A DNA stretch of 64,000 bases, taken from assembly GCF_003994335.1 (NCBI RefSeq), contig NZ_PNQZ01000061.1:1-64000 (forward strand), given 5' to 3'. Each line of letters starts with the position of its first letter. Position 1 is the first letter of the stretch. The translations under genes were made by a program, and so were the position numbers. The notes under the pieces are model-generated. The model was not told where the DNA came from and did not search any database. It saw nothing but the letters and a program-made list of their open reading frames with translations. This document shows positions 56,664 through 64,000 of the stretch, one piece after another. The stretch comes from Asaia sp. W19. GTDB taxonomy: Bacteria > Pseudomonadota > Alphaproteobacteria > Acetobacterales > Acetobacteraceae.

Positions 56664-57115
56664 GCCGTATGCTCGTGGACGCGGATGCCATCCGGGCATT
56701 GGCCGATATTCTGACTGAAACCGGACTGACCGAGATCGAGGTCGCGGAAAAGGACAGTCGCATTCGTGTGGCACGCAATGCCGGCGGCCAGGTGGTTCAT
56801 GCCGTTGGCCCGGCACCCGCTGCTGCGGCGCCTGTTGCCGCACCTGCTCCGGCAGCTGCCCCGGTCGACGCTGCCAACCATCCTGGCGCTGTCAACAGCC
56901 CGATGGTCGGTATTGCCTATCTGGCACCCGATCCGTCGGCTCCCCCCTTCGTGCAGGAAGGCCAGGCTGTGACGGCCGGTCAGACCCTGATGCTGATCGA
57001 GGCGATGAAGACCTTCAATCAGATCAAGGCGCCGCGCGGCGGCACCCTGAAGCGTCTTCTGGTTTCCAGCGGTGACCCGGTTGAATTCGGCGAAGCGCTC
57101 GCCATCATCGAATAA
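56660..57115 (+). CDS. accB: Biotin carboxyl carrier protein of acetyl-CoA carboxylase
   Basis: 151 residues. An N-terminal helix region and an Ala/Pro-rich linker (residues 50-75) lead to the biotinyl domain, with the biotinylated Lys in EAMKTFNQIKA and the preceding thumb PSAPPFVQEGQ. It carries biotin for AccC and AccAD in fatty-acid synthesis. It is 26 bases upstream of accC. Confidence 0.95.
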   Translation: MSRMLVDADAIRALADILTETGLTEIEVAEKDSRIRVARNAGGQVVHAVGPAPAAAAPVAAPAPAAAPVDAANHPGAVNSPMVGIAYLAPDPSAPPFVQEGQAVTAGQTLMLIEAMKTFNQIKAPRGGTLKRLLVSSGDPVEFGEALAIIE

Positions 57116-57141
57116 GCATTACTGACTGAGTCTGGAACCCG

Positions 57142-58488
57142 ATGTTTTCCAAGATCCTGATCGCCAATCGCGGCGAAATCGCGCTTCGCATCCTGCGCGC
57201 CTGCCGTGAACTGGGCATAGCGACGGTTGCCGTGCATTCAACGGCCGATGCCGATGCCATGCATGTCCGACTGGCGGATGAGGCGGTCTGCATCGGGCCG
57301 CCCTCTTCGCGTGACTCCTATCTGAACGTGGCTGCCATTCTTTCGGCCGCTACGATCACCGGGGCCGAAGCCATCCATCCCGGTTATGGCTTCCTTTCCG
57401 AGAATGCCGATTTTGCCGAGACGGTCGAGGAGCACGGCTTCGTGTTCATCGGCCCGACCGCCCATCATATCCGCACGATGGGTGACAAGATCATGGCCAA
57501 GACCACCATGCGCGAGCTTGGCGTGCCGCTTGTGCCGGGTTCGGATGGCGCATTACGCGATCTGGCCGCGGCGCGCGAAGTCGCCGCCAAGGTTGGTTAT
57601 CCCGTGCTGATCAAGGCTGCAGCAGGCGGTGGCGGTCGTGGCATGAAGGTGGCACAGACTGAAGACGAGATCGAGGAAGCCTGGTCGGTAGCCCGCACCG
57701 AGGCCCGCGCGGCATTCGGTAATGACGAGGTCTATCTCGAAAAATATCTCGACAAGCCGCGTCATATCGAGCTGCAGATCATGGCTGATACGCATGGCAA
57801 TGTCGTGCATTTCGGCGAGCGTGACTGCTCGCTGCAGCGTCGTCACCAGAAGCTTCTGGAAGAAGCTGGATCGCCCGTTCTCTCGGCTGAGGAGCGCGAT
57901 GCGATCGGGGCGACTGCAACGGCAGCACTCAAGAAGATGGGCTACCGCAACGCCGGTACGCTGGAATTCCTCTATCAGGACGGCCAGTTCTGCTTCATCG
58001 AGATGAACACGCGTCTTCAGGTCGAGCATCCCGTGACCGAAATGGTGTGCGATGTCGATCTCGTTCGTGAGCAGATCCGCGTGGCAGCCGGTCAGGCGCT
58101 CGGCTATGAGCAGTCGGACATCACCTTCAGTGGTCATGCCATCGAATGCCGCATCAATGCGGAAGATCCTGAAACCTTCATGCCGAATCCCGGCACGATC
58201 AAGGTCTTTCATGCACCGGGTGGTCTGGGTGTGCGTATCGACAGCGCCATCTATGCCGGGTATCGCGTTCCGCCCTATTATGACAGTATGATCGCCAAGC
58301 TGATCGTCCATGCCCCGACACGTGCCGAGGCGATTGCACGCATGATGCGGGCTCTGGACGAATGCGTGGTGGATGGTGTGAAGACGGTCATTCCGCTGCA
58401 CCGCAAGATCCTTGCCGACCCGCAGTTCCAGAAGGGTGACTACACGATCCACTGGCTCGAGAAGTTCGTCGACTCTCTCAAGAAATAA
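57142..58488 (+). CDS. accC: Biotin carboxylase subunit of acetyl-CoA carboxylase
   Basis: 448 residues. ATP-grasp marks are [47 protein letters not shown], the catalytic [20 protein letters not shown] (split here as the [14 protein letters not shown] region) and [13 protein letters not shown]. It carboxylates the biotin on AccB using bicarbonate and ATP. accA and accD are not in this window. Confidence 0.96.
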   Translation: MFSKILIANRGEIALRILRACRELGIATVAVHSTADADAMHVRLADEAVCIGPPSSRDSYLNVAAILSAATITGAEAIHPGYGFLSENADFAETVEEHGFVFIGPTAHHIRTMGDKIMAKTTMRELGVPLVPGSDGALRDLAAAREVAAKVGYPVLIKAAAGGGGRGMKVAQTEDEIEEAWSVARTEARAAFGNDEVYLEKYLDKPRHIELQIMADTHGNVVHFGERDCSLQRRHQKLLEEAGSPVLSAEERDAIGATATAALKKMGYRNAGTLEFLYQDGQFCFIEMNTRLQVEHPVTEMVCDVDLVREQIRVAAGQALGYEQSDITFSGHAIECRINAEDPETFMPNPGTIKVFHAPGGLGVRIDSAIYAGYRVPPYYDSMIAKLIVHAPTRAEAIARMMRALDECVVDGVKTVIPLHRKILADPQFQKGDYTIHWLEKFVDSLKK

Positions 58489-58514
58489 GAACACTGCACA
58501 AGGAATCTCCTCCG

Positions 58515-59084
58515 ATGCCGGTATGCGTTGAAACCTTCGTTCTCACCTGCCGCTCGGGGAGCGTCCCCGCTATCGTGGGCGCCCTTGAGGCGCCCCTCGT
58601 GGGTCGCGCTGGATTTCTGGGCTGCTGGACTACCGATCTCGGTGCTCTGAACGAAATTGTCGTTCTTTTCAGCCAGACTCCTCAGGATATCGTCTGGCCC
58701 GACCATGCGGCGGGCGTCGAGCGTATCGACCGTCAGCGCTGGACACTGATCGGCGGGACGCAGCCAGCTCCGGGTGCTTTCGGGGGCGCCTATGAATGGC
58801 GTGTCTATGATATCCTGCCAGGCCGCGAAGCAGAGGTGACGGCGCTGATGGAAGGCGCACTCCCAGCGCGCTCGGCTGTCTCACCAGCCTATCTCGTCAT
58901 GACTTCGAGCGATGGTGTGTCGCGTCTGGCCCATGCCTGGCCGTATGCCGATCTTGCGGAGCGCGCAGCCAGGCGCAAACAGGCGGTTGAAACAGGCGCC
59001 TGGCCGCCCAAGGGTATTCTTCCGCTCCTGGGCGCCATGAAGAGTGCTATCCTCGTGCCTGTAGGTTATTCCCCCAGCTGCTGA
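58515..59084 (+). CDS. NIPSNAP family protein
   Basis: 189 residues of the NIPSNAP alpha+beta fold, probably two repeats. Visible marks are VETFVLTCRSGSVPAIVGAL, GFLGCWTTDLGALNEIVVLF and a second set in EWRVYDILPGREAEV. Function is unknown. It starts 26 bases after accC on the same strand, so it may be co-transcribed with aroQ-accBC. Confidence 0.75.
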   Translation: MPVCVETFVLTCRSGSVPAIVGALEAPLVGRAGFLGCWTTDLGALNEIVVLFSQTPQDIVWPDHAAGVERIDRQRWTLIGGTQPAPGAFGGAYEWRVYDILPGREAEVTALMEGALPARSAVSPAYLVMTSSDGVSRLAHAWPYADLAERAARRKQAVETGAWPPKGILPLLGAMKSAILVPVGYSPSC

Positions 59085-59255
59085 GCAGGCCAGGCGCAAC
59101 GCCACCTGGTGCCCGCCAAAGGATCATCAGCCTCTGCCCCCCCCGCTGGGAGGGATGAGTCGGGTGTGCGCCCGCCCGGAGCCGGGCGCAGCGCCCTGGA
59201 TGCCTCTTATTGAAACCCGAAGCCCTCCGCATGAATGCCTCAGCGGACGGTCGTA

Positions 59256-62200
59256 TCAATGCGGTTTTGCCTCCGCCGTGCCGTTGAAAGCTTCGGGCGC
59301 CATGGGGGCAATCGGGTGTTGGTCCAGCAAGGTGTTAAGTGTCTCGAGTGCCTTGTCGAGCTGTTGATCCTGACCGTTGAAGGTGGCGACAGGCATGTTT
59401 TCCACCGTGATGTCGGGCTCGACGCCGTGATTTTCGACCAGCCAGTGGCCTTTCATGTCGAAATAGGGACGCTCCGCCGTCCGGGGCAGACCGTTATCGG
59501 CCAGACGATCGGTATCGGACAGCCAGACGCCCGCGCCAGCAGTACGCACACCGATGAGAGGGCCTAGACCGAGGGATTTGGCTCCCTGGGAGAAGGTCTC
59601 TCCGTCGGAATAGGTGAAGGCGTCGCACAGCACGACAAGATGCCCGCGGAAAGTCTGCTGCATGTTGCCCTGAGGCGCCTTGCCATGATCGGACCAGAAC
59701 ATCCACACCTTGCGCAGCAACTCCGACAGGACCCATGAATCGATATTCCCGCCCAGATTGCGACGCACATCGATCACGAGGCCGTCTTTTTCGGTCTGGC
59801 TGAAAAAATCGCGCGTGAAACGAGCGATGTCGTCCTTGCCCATGGCGCGCAGATGCACGTAGCCGATCCGTCCATGGCTGGCATCGGCAACATAGCGCGC
59901 GCGCTCGTTTTCCCAGGCCTGCAGGCGCAAGGACGCATCCTGTTTGGCGCCGATCGCCGTCGTGACAATCTGGAACTGGCGGTCCTTGCGCTTGAGGGTG
60001 AGAAGGATCTGACGATTGGCCTGGTTGGCGAGAAGGGCGGTCAGATCGGGCTGATCGGCGAGGCTCTGTCCGTTCAGGGCAATGATCAGGTCACCGGGGC
60101 GAGCATCGACGTCTGGAGCTGCCAGCGGCGAGCGATCATCGGGTAGATCGGGGTCACCCTCATAGATGCGATCGATCAGGAATCCGCCCGGCTGACGGGT
60201 CAGATGAGCGCCAAGGCTCGCAATCAGGACCGCGTTGTCGCGCTCGGGGGTTTGCGGCGCGCGAAGCTGGGAATGAAGCGCATTGAGTTCGCCCATCATC
60301 TGGCCGAGCAGATCGTCCAGATCGGAGCGATCGCCGACGCGTGACAAGAGCGGGCGATAGCGTTCACGGGTTGCGTTCCAGTCCACCCCGTGCAGCGCGG
60401 GGTCATAGAAATGATCGCGATGCAGGCGCCAGGCATCGTTGAACATATCCTGCCATTCGGCCCCCGGGTCGACCCGCAGGCGGAAGCCGTCGAGTGTCAC
60501 CGTGGTATTGGCGCCACTCACGCCACTCATCGAGCCCGTGGCGGGTACGAGCTGGATCTTGGGGCGCGCATCCTCCTTGCCGGAGACAAGCATGAGTGTC
60601 TTGCCATCCGGGGTAAGGGACATGTCGCGCAATCCCGTCGCGAAATCACTGGGCTTGATTTCGCCCGGCTCGATCTTGATCGCACGAAGCGTCAGGTCGT
60701 CATCCTTGCTGACCGGCTGATCGGGTTTGTGAGCCAGAACGTACAGCGTGTCAGGGCCCACCGCGATCTTGCTGAATGTTCCTGCCGGAAAAGGAAGCTG
60801 GTAGAGGCGGTTCGGCAGGTTCTCGACATCGAGGATGGCGGCAGGCTTCTTGCCAACCGATTTTCCCGGCGCATCGGTCGTCTTTGCCGGTGCGGGCGGT
60901 AGGAGTTCGGTGACCGGGGCAAAGGGAAAACGTCCGTCCTTTTGCAGCGCGAGGGCGAAAACCCCCGTGCGCTGCGTAAACACGGGGGCAGGCGCACGGT
61001 CGCCCCATGGGCTTCCGTTGTTCAGGCTGAAATGCCTGTCGGAAAGAAACCACAGGAAATGCCCGTCCGGGCTGAAACTGGGCGCATAGGATTCATAATC
61101 GGGAGTGGTCGCCCAGAGTGTCGTGCCGGTATCGAGCGCATAGAGCGCGATCTGACGGCGTATGTTCTCTCCCCGGGCCCTGACGAAAGTGAGTAGGCGT
61201 CCGTCATGCGACCAGGCAAGGGAATCATATTCGCTCTGTCCGTCCAGACGCGCATCGTCGATCAGCTTGTCGGTATGAGTGGAGAGATCAAGGAGATACA
61301 GATGCCCTGAAAGATCAGTATGGGCGATATGGCCGCCATCGGGTGAGACCCAGAGGCCTGTCGGTTCTCCCTTGGTGCCATGGGTGAGCTGTGTTCCCTC
61401 GCTGCCACCGGCAGCAGGAAAAGCCCAGAGTTCTGATTCCCCGCCCTTGTCGCTGAAGGCATAGAGCGTCTTGCCATCGGGGGAGAGCGCAGCATGACGC
61501 AGGCGTGTGGTCGGTGCCGTAGCCAGGGTGATGCGACGCAAGGGGCCGGGTGCGGCTAGCACGGCGTGGCCTCGGATGGTCAGGGCCACCTGCTTGCCGT
61601 TCTGGGCCAGGGCGATATCCGTGAGGAAGGGATAGGGATTGTCCAGCCAGAGCGGGCGGCGGGCGGCACGATCACTCGCAATCTCGACAGGGATGAGGGT
61701 TTCCGATCCGGTCTCGAGGTCGAGATGATACAGATCCGCGCCGAGTTGGTAGACAATATCATGGCCGCTCAGACTGGCCTCGCGCACGCCGAAATCGTCG
61801 TGATGGGTCAGGGCGTGTCCCTCTGTCCCGTCCAGCGCATAGCTCCAGAGATTATCCCGCCCGTCACGGTCGCTGATCACGATCAGCCTGTCTTTCCAGA
61901 GCATGGGACGCCGCATATTGGCGTCTGTGGGGCCGATCCGCTCTGCCTCGACCCCGCCCTTGAGCTTATAGCGCCAGAGCTGGGCCATCGCGCCGCCGCG
62001 ATAGAGCCGCAAATGATCGTGGCTCACCGCCGTACCGAAACGCACGAAGTAGATCCACTGGCCGTCGGGGCTCAGGGTGGCGTCATTGGCATCTGCCAGC
62101 GGATAGACCCGGCGTGTTCCGCTGACCGGATGAATGGCGACGACGATATGGCTCAGCCCGGGGCCGGTGGGCGGGGCGGTGCTGTACAGAATACCCGCCT

Positions 62201-62549
62201 TGCGGTCCCAACCAATAGGTGTGACGCTCTGGTTCTCATAGGTCACGCGCTTTGGCGTGCCGCCTTCGATGGGCATGACGTAAAGCTCGGTCGGGCCATC
62301 GTAATTGGCCAGGAAGGCAACCTGCTTGCCATCGGGCGAGAGAATGGGGTGCGGGTCGGTGCCGATGGGTGCGGTGAGGCGGCTGGCGGGGCCTCCCTGC
62401 AGGCCGACGCTCCAGACTGATTGCTCTGCGTCGAACACGACCTGCGTGCCGGAAAGCGCCGGGTCGCGCAGATAGCCCGGTGCGGCCTGTGCCGTCAGAG
62501 GCGCCAAGGCGAGAAGGGCGACACTGGCGAGGAGCGGGGAGAAACGCAT
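59256..62549 (-). CDS. Exported tricorn-like S41 protease
   Basis: 1097 residues from ATG 62549. A signal peptide (MRFSPLLASVALLALAPLTAQA) is followed by beta-propeller repeats with TolB/WD-like turns (LSPDGKQVAFLANYDG, LSPDGQWIYFV, SPDGKTLYAFSDKGG) to about residue 690, a helical C1 domain (WQDMFNDAWRLHRDHFYDP), a PDZ domain (DARPGDLIIALNGQSL) and the S41 domain with the nucleophile in TYSDGETFSQG and Glu/His in its neighbours. It would degrade peptides in the periplasm, as other bacterial tricorn-like enzymes are thought to. A hairpin is found 27-42 bases upstream of its start. Confidence 0.9.
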   Translation of the reverse strand: MRFSPLLASVALLALAPLTAQAAPGYLRDPALSGTQVVFDAEQSVWSVGLQGGPASRLTAPIGTDPHPILSPDGKQVAFLANYDGPTELYVMPIEGGTPKRVTYENQSVTPIGWDRKAGILYSTAPPTGPGLSHIVVAIHPVSGTRRVYPLADANDATLSPDGQWIYFVRFGTAVSHDHLRLYRGGAMAQLWRYKLKGGVEAERIGPTDANMRRPMLWKDRLIVISDRDGRDNLWSYALDGTEGHALTHHDDFGVREASLSGHDIVYQLGADLYHLDLETGSETLIPVEIASDRAARRPLWLDNPYPFLTDIALAQNGKQVALTIRGHAVLAAPGPLRRITLATAPTTRLRHAALSPDGKTLYAFSDKGGESELWAFPAAGGSEGTQLTHGTKGEPTGLWVSPDGGHIAHTDLSGHLYLLDLSTHTDKLIDDARLDGQSEYDSLAWSHDGRLLTFVRARGENIRRQIALYALDTGTTLWATTPDYESYAPSFSPDGHFLWFLSDRHFSLNNGSPWGDRAPAPVFTQRTGVFALALQKDGRFPFAPVTELLPPAPAKTTDAPGKSVGKKPAAILDVENLPNRLYQLPFPAGTFSKIAVGPDTLYVLAHKPDQPVSKDDDLTLRAIKIEPGEIKPSDFATGLRDMSLTPDGKTLMLVSGKEDARPKIQLVPATGSMSGVSGANTTVTLDGFRLRVDPGAEWQDMFNDAWRLHRDHFYDPALHGVDWNATRERYRPLLSRVGDRSDLDDLLGQMMGELNALHSQLRAPQTPERDNAVLIASLGAHLTRQPGGFLIDRIYEGDPDLPDDRSPLAAPDVDARPGDLIIALNGQSLADQPDLTALLANQANRQILLTLKRKDRQFQIVTTAIGAKQDASLRLQAWENERARYVADASHGRIGYVHLRAMGKDDIARFTRDFFSQTEKDGLVIDVRRNLGGNIDSWVLSELLRKVWMFWSDHGKAPQGNMQQTFRGHLVVLCDAFTYSDGETFSQGAKSLGLGPLIGVRTAGAGVWLSDTDRLADNGLPRTAERPYFDMKGHWLVENHGVEPDITVENMPVATFNGQDQQLDKALETLNTLLDQHPIAPMAPEAFNGTAEAKPH

Positions 62550-62559
62550 GAGCACCTTC

Positions 62560-62591
62560 CGGATAAAACACAAGACCCGTTAGAGAACGGG
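62560..62591 (-). terminator. Intrinsic terminator after ccmAB, just upstream of the tricorn-like gene
   Basis: On the minus strand CCCGTT (62591-62586), loop CTCT, AACGGG (62581-62576), then the U-rich TCTTGTGTTTT. It ends ccmAB readthrough but also lies 27 bases before the tricorn-like ATG, inside any longer leader. Confidence 0.65.
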
Positions 62592-62719
62592 GAGAGGGCA
62601 GATGGCAAGCCCTGCCGGTCTTTTGGCGCCGGGACTTACGCGGCTTCAGCGCGCCTGTTCGGGCACGCCCCACGGAGTTTGACTACGAGGCACCCGACGG
62701 AAGCCTCCCTCCTGGCCCT

Positions 62720-63391
62720 TCAGGCGGTTGCGGCCTTCAGGCCGGCGCCAGCAGCGAGCGGGCAAAGGGGAAGCGCAAGGGCAAGGAAAGCCCCCAGAAA
62801 GTCGAGTTCCGTGGCAAAGCTCCGCCCGTTGGTCGCCGCATCGGCGGCGGCGGCACCGAAGATCAGCACCGGCGTTGCCAGAGGCAGCACGAGCAAGGGC
62901 AGCAGGACGCCGCCCCGCCGCGCACCCAGGACGAGCCCAGCCGCCATGCCGCCCAGAAGGGAGAGCAGCACCGTGCCCAGAGCCAGCCCAGCCAGAATGG
63001 GCGGTATATCCGCAGGAGTTCCGCCGAGCATCAGCGTCAGTGGTACGGTGGCCATCAGGAGTGGTAAGCCGGTGGTCAGCCAATGCGCGAAGATTTTCGC
63101 CAGAGCGAGCAGGCCGGGAGGCAGGCCGAGCATCAGCAGATGATCGAGTGCCCCGTCTTCCAATTCGGCTCCGAAAACACGATCCAGAGGTAGCAGGCTT
63201 GCCAGAAGGGCACAGACCCAGATGATACCGGGGGCCAGGCGATGCAGCATTGCGGGGGAGGGACCAAGCGCGAGCGGAAACAGGCTGCCGCAGAGCAGGA
63301 AAAAGAGCAGGGCCGCGAGAGTGTCTGACCCGTGACGCACTGCCAGACGCAACTCGCGTCTGACCAGAGCGAGAAACGCACTTCCGATCAT
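62720..63391 (-). CDS. ccmB: Heme exporter protein CcmB
   Basis: 223 residues with about six membrane helices. CcmB marks are RRELRLAVRHGSDTLAALLFFLL, the LLPLDRVFGAELEDGALD cytoplasmic loop and a final LPLATPVLIFGAAA segment. With CcmA it forms the ABC transporter that serves holo-CcmE release in cytochrome c maturation System I. Its start overlaps the ccmA stop by 4 bases. Confidence 0.92.
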   Translation of the reverse strand: MIGSAFLALVRRELRLAVRHGSDTLAALLFFLLCGSLFPLALGPSPAMLHRLAPGIIWVCALLASLLPLDRVFGAELEDGALDHLLMLGLPPGLLALAKIFAHWLTTGLPLLMATVPLTLMLGGTPADIPPILAGLALGTVLLSLLGGMAAGLVLGARRGGVLLPLLVLPLATPVLIFGAAAADAATNGRSFATELDFLGAFLALALPLCPLAAGAGLKAATA

Positions 63392-64000
63392 GACAGGCCC
63401 TCAGAGGGATTGAGGGCGAGGCTACGCGCATCGGGCAGAGGAAGAGGTACATGGGTTGTGGCGACGATCATCCCACCCGCGGCACGATGCGCCGCCATGA
63501 GGGTGCCGAGCCGGGCGATCGCGCGCTGATCGAGGCCGAGGCTCGGCTCATCAAGCAACCATAGCCGCGCGTGGCGCAGCAGGATGCGGGCGAGAGCCCC
63601 ACGCCTCTTTTGGCCGGCAGAAAGCAGCCTGGCGGGGAGGTCGGCAAGATCGAGCAGATCGAGAGCATTCAGCGCCCTTTCCATATCGCTCTCGAAAAGC
63701 CTCGCTTCCAGCGTGAGATTCTCCCGCAGGGTCAATCCGGGTTTGAGCGCATCTGCGTGGCCGAGATAGGCGATATCCAGAGCTTGCTCTGGGTCATGCC
63801 CGTCACGACCGCCCATCGTGAGGCGGCCTCCCTGGAGAGGACAGAGCCCGGCCAGAACGCGCAGCAGCGTCGATTTGCCCGAACCGTTTGGTCCCGTCAG
63901 CAGCAAAGCCTCACCGGCAGACAACGCGAGGCTTGTTCCGTCCAGAACAAGGCGCATTCCGCGAATCACGGTTACGTCATGCAAGACGAGCCAGGGTGCA
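63388..64000 (-). CDS. ccmA: Heme ABC exporter ATP-binding protein CcmA (partial, 5' end outside window)
   Basis: The frame is still open at base 64000; the TTG at 63984 is internal, since APWLVLHDVTVIRG continues upstream as in CcmA. About 204 codons are visible, and few are missing. ATPase motifs are Walker A TGPNGSGKS, a signature LSAGQKRRGALARI and Walker B LWLLDEPSLGLD. It powers CcmB in cytochrome c maturation. Confidence 0.93.
   Translation of the reverse strand, partial: APWLVLHDVTVIRGMRLVLDGTSLALSAGEALLLTGPNGSGKSTLLRVLAGLCPLQGGRLTMGGRDGHDPEQALDIAYLGHADALKPGLTLRENLTLEARLFESDMERALNALDLLDLADLPARLLSAGQKRRGALARILLRHARLWLLDEPSLGLDQRAIARLGTLMAAHRAAGGMIVATTHVPLPLPDARSLALNPSEGLS

Overview
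The window looks like chromosomal DNA of a fairly GC-rich, Gram-negative alphaproteobacterium, most likely an acetic acid bacterium (Acetobacteraceae, Asaia/Gluconobacter-like). This rests on the gene families seen (short FeoB with a Cys-rich partner, alphaproteobacterial-type ornithine decarboxylase, CcmAB, OprB porin, TonB receptor, NAD-malic enzyme next to class II fumarase) and on recurrent GGGC-nnn-GCCC hairpin repeats. It is an inference, not a database match. Nearly all of it is ordinary coding DNA. I see no tRNA, rRNA, CRISPR array, insertion sequence or prophage.

Layout. 1-3266: a tight minus-strand operon (SDR, EthD-like, alpha/beta hydrolase, 3-hydroxyisobutyrate-dehydrogenase-like) with a divergent TetR regulator. 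3267-5354: a SAM methyltransferase and a divergent AraC regulator. 5455-14395: purine catabolism, with an exported adenosine deaminase coupled to a NUP-family protein, then HU, then xdhABC plus a coupled HAD phosphatase; an adenine deaminase follows at 19.3 kb. 14444-16744: feoABC-like iron uptake with a Fur-like double dyad. 16890-19070: a Cdd1-like HhH protein and a stand-alone flavin halogenase-like enzyme.

21051-35709 is an amino-sugar (GlcNAc/chitooligosaccharide) regulon: OprB porin, NagA, NagP, ROK regulator, CutC, GH20 hexosaminidase, NagB, TonB receptor, BadF-type GlcNAc kinase and a nitrilase-fold amidase. Together these give outer-membrane entry, periplasmic hydrolysis, inner-membrane import, phosphorylation, deacetylation and deamination to fructose-6-phosphate. 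35935-39030 holds an aldehyde dehydrogenase and an S10 carboxypeptidase-like protein. 39317-41079 is a low-GC two-gene insert (DUF262 protein plus HEPN protein) that looks like a small defence module. 41386-44443 is fumC and the NAD-malic enzyme.

44604-51035 encodes a complete non-phosphorylative L-fucose pathway: mutarotase, L-fucose dehydrogenase, fuconolactonase, fuconate dehydratase, 2-keto-3-deoxy-L-fuconate dehydrogenase, a diketo-acid hydrolase and a FucP symporter. The expected end products are pyruvate and L-lactate. 51043-64000 returns to mixed functions: DmpA-type peptidase, ornithine decarboxylase, YihY, RlpA, aroQ-accB-accC, NIPSNAP, an exported tricorn-like S41 protease and ccmAB, the last cut by the window edge.

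The best candidates for something new are the DUF262/HEPN pair, the CutC gene translationally coupled to a hexosaminidase inside a GlcNAc regulon, the orphan halogenase-like enzyme, and several uncharacterised palindromes and leader hairpins.
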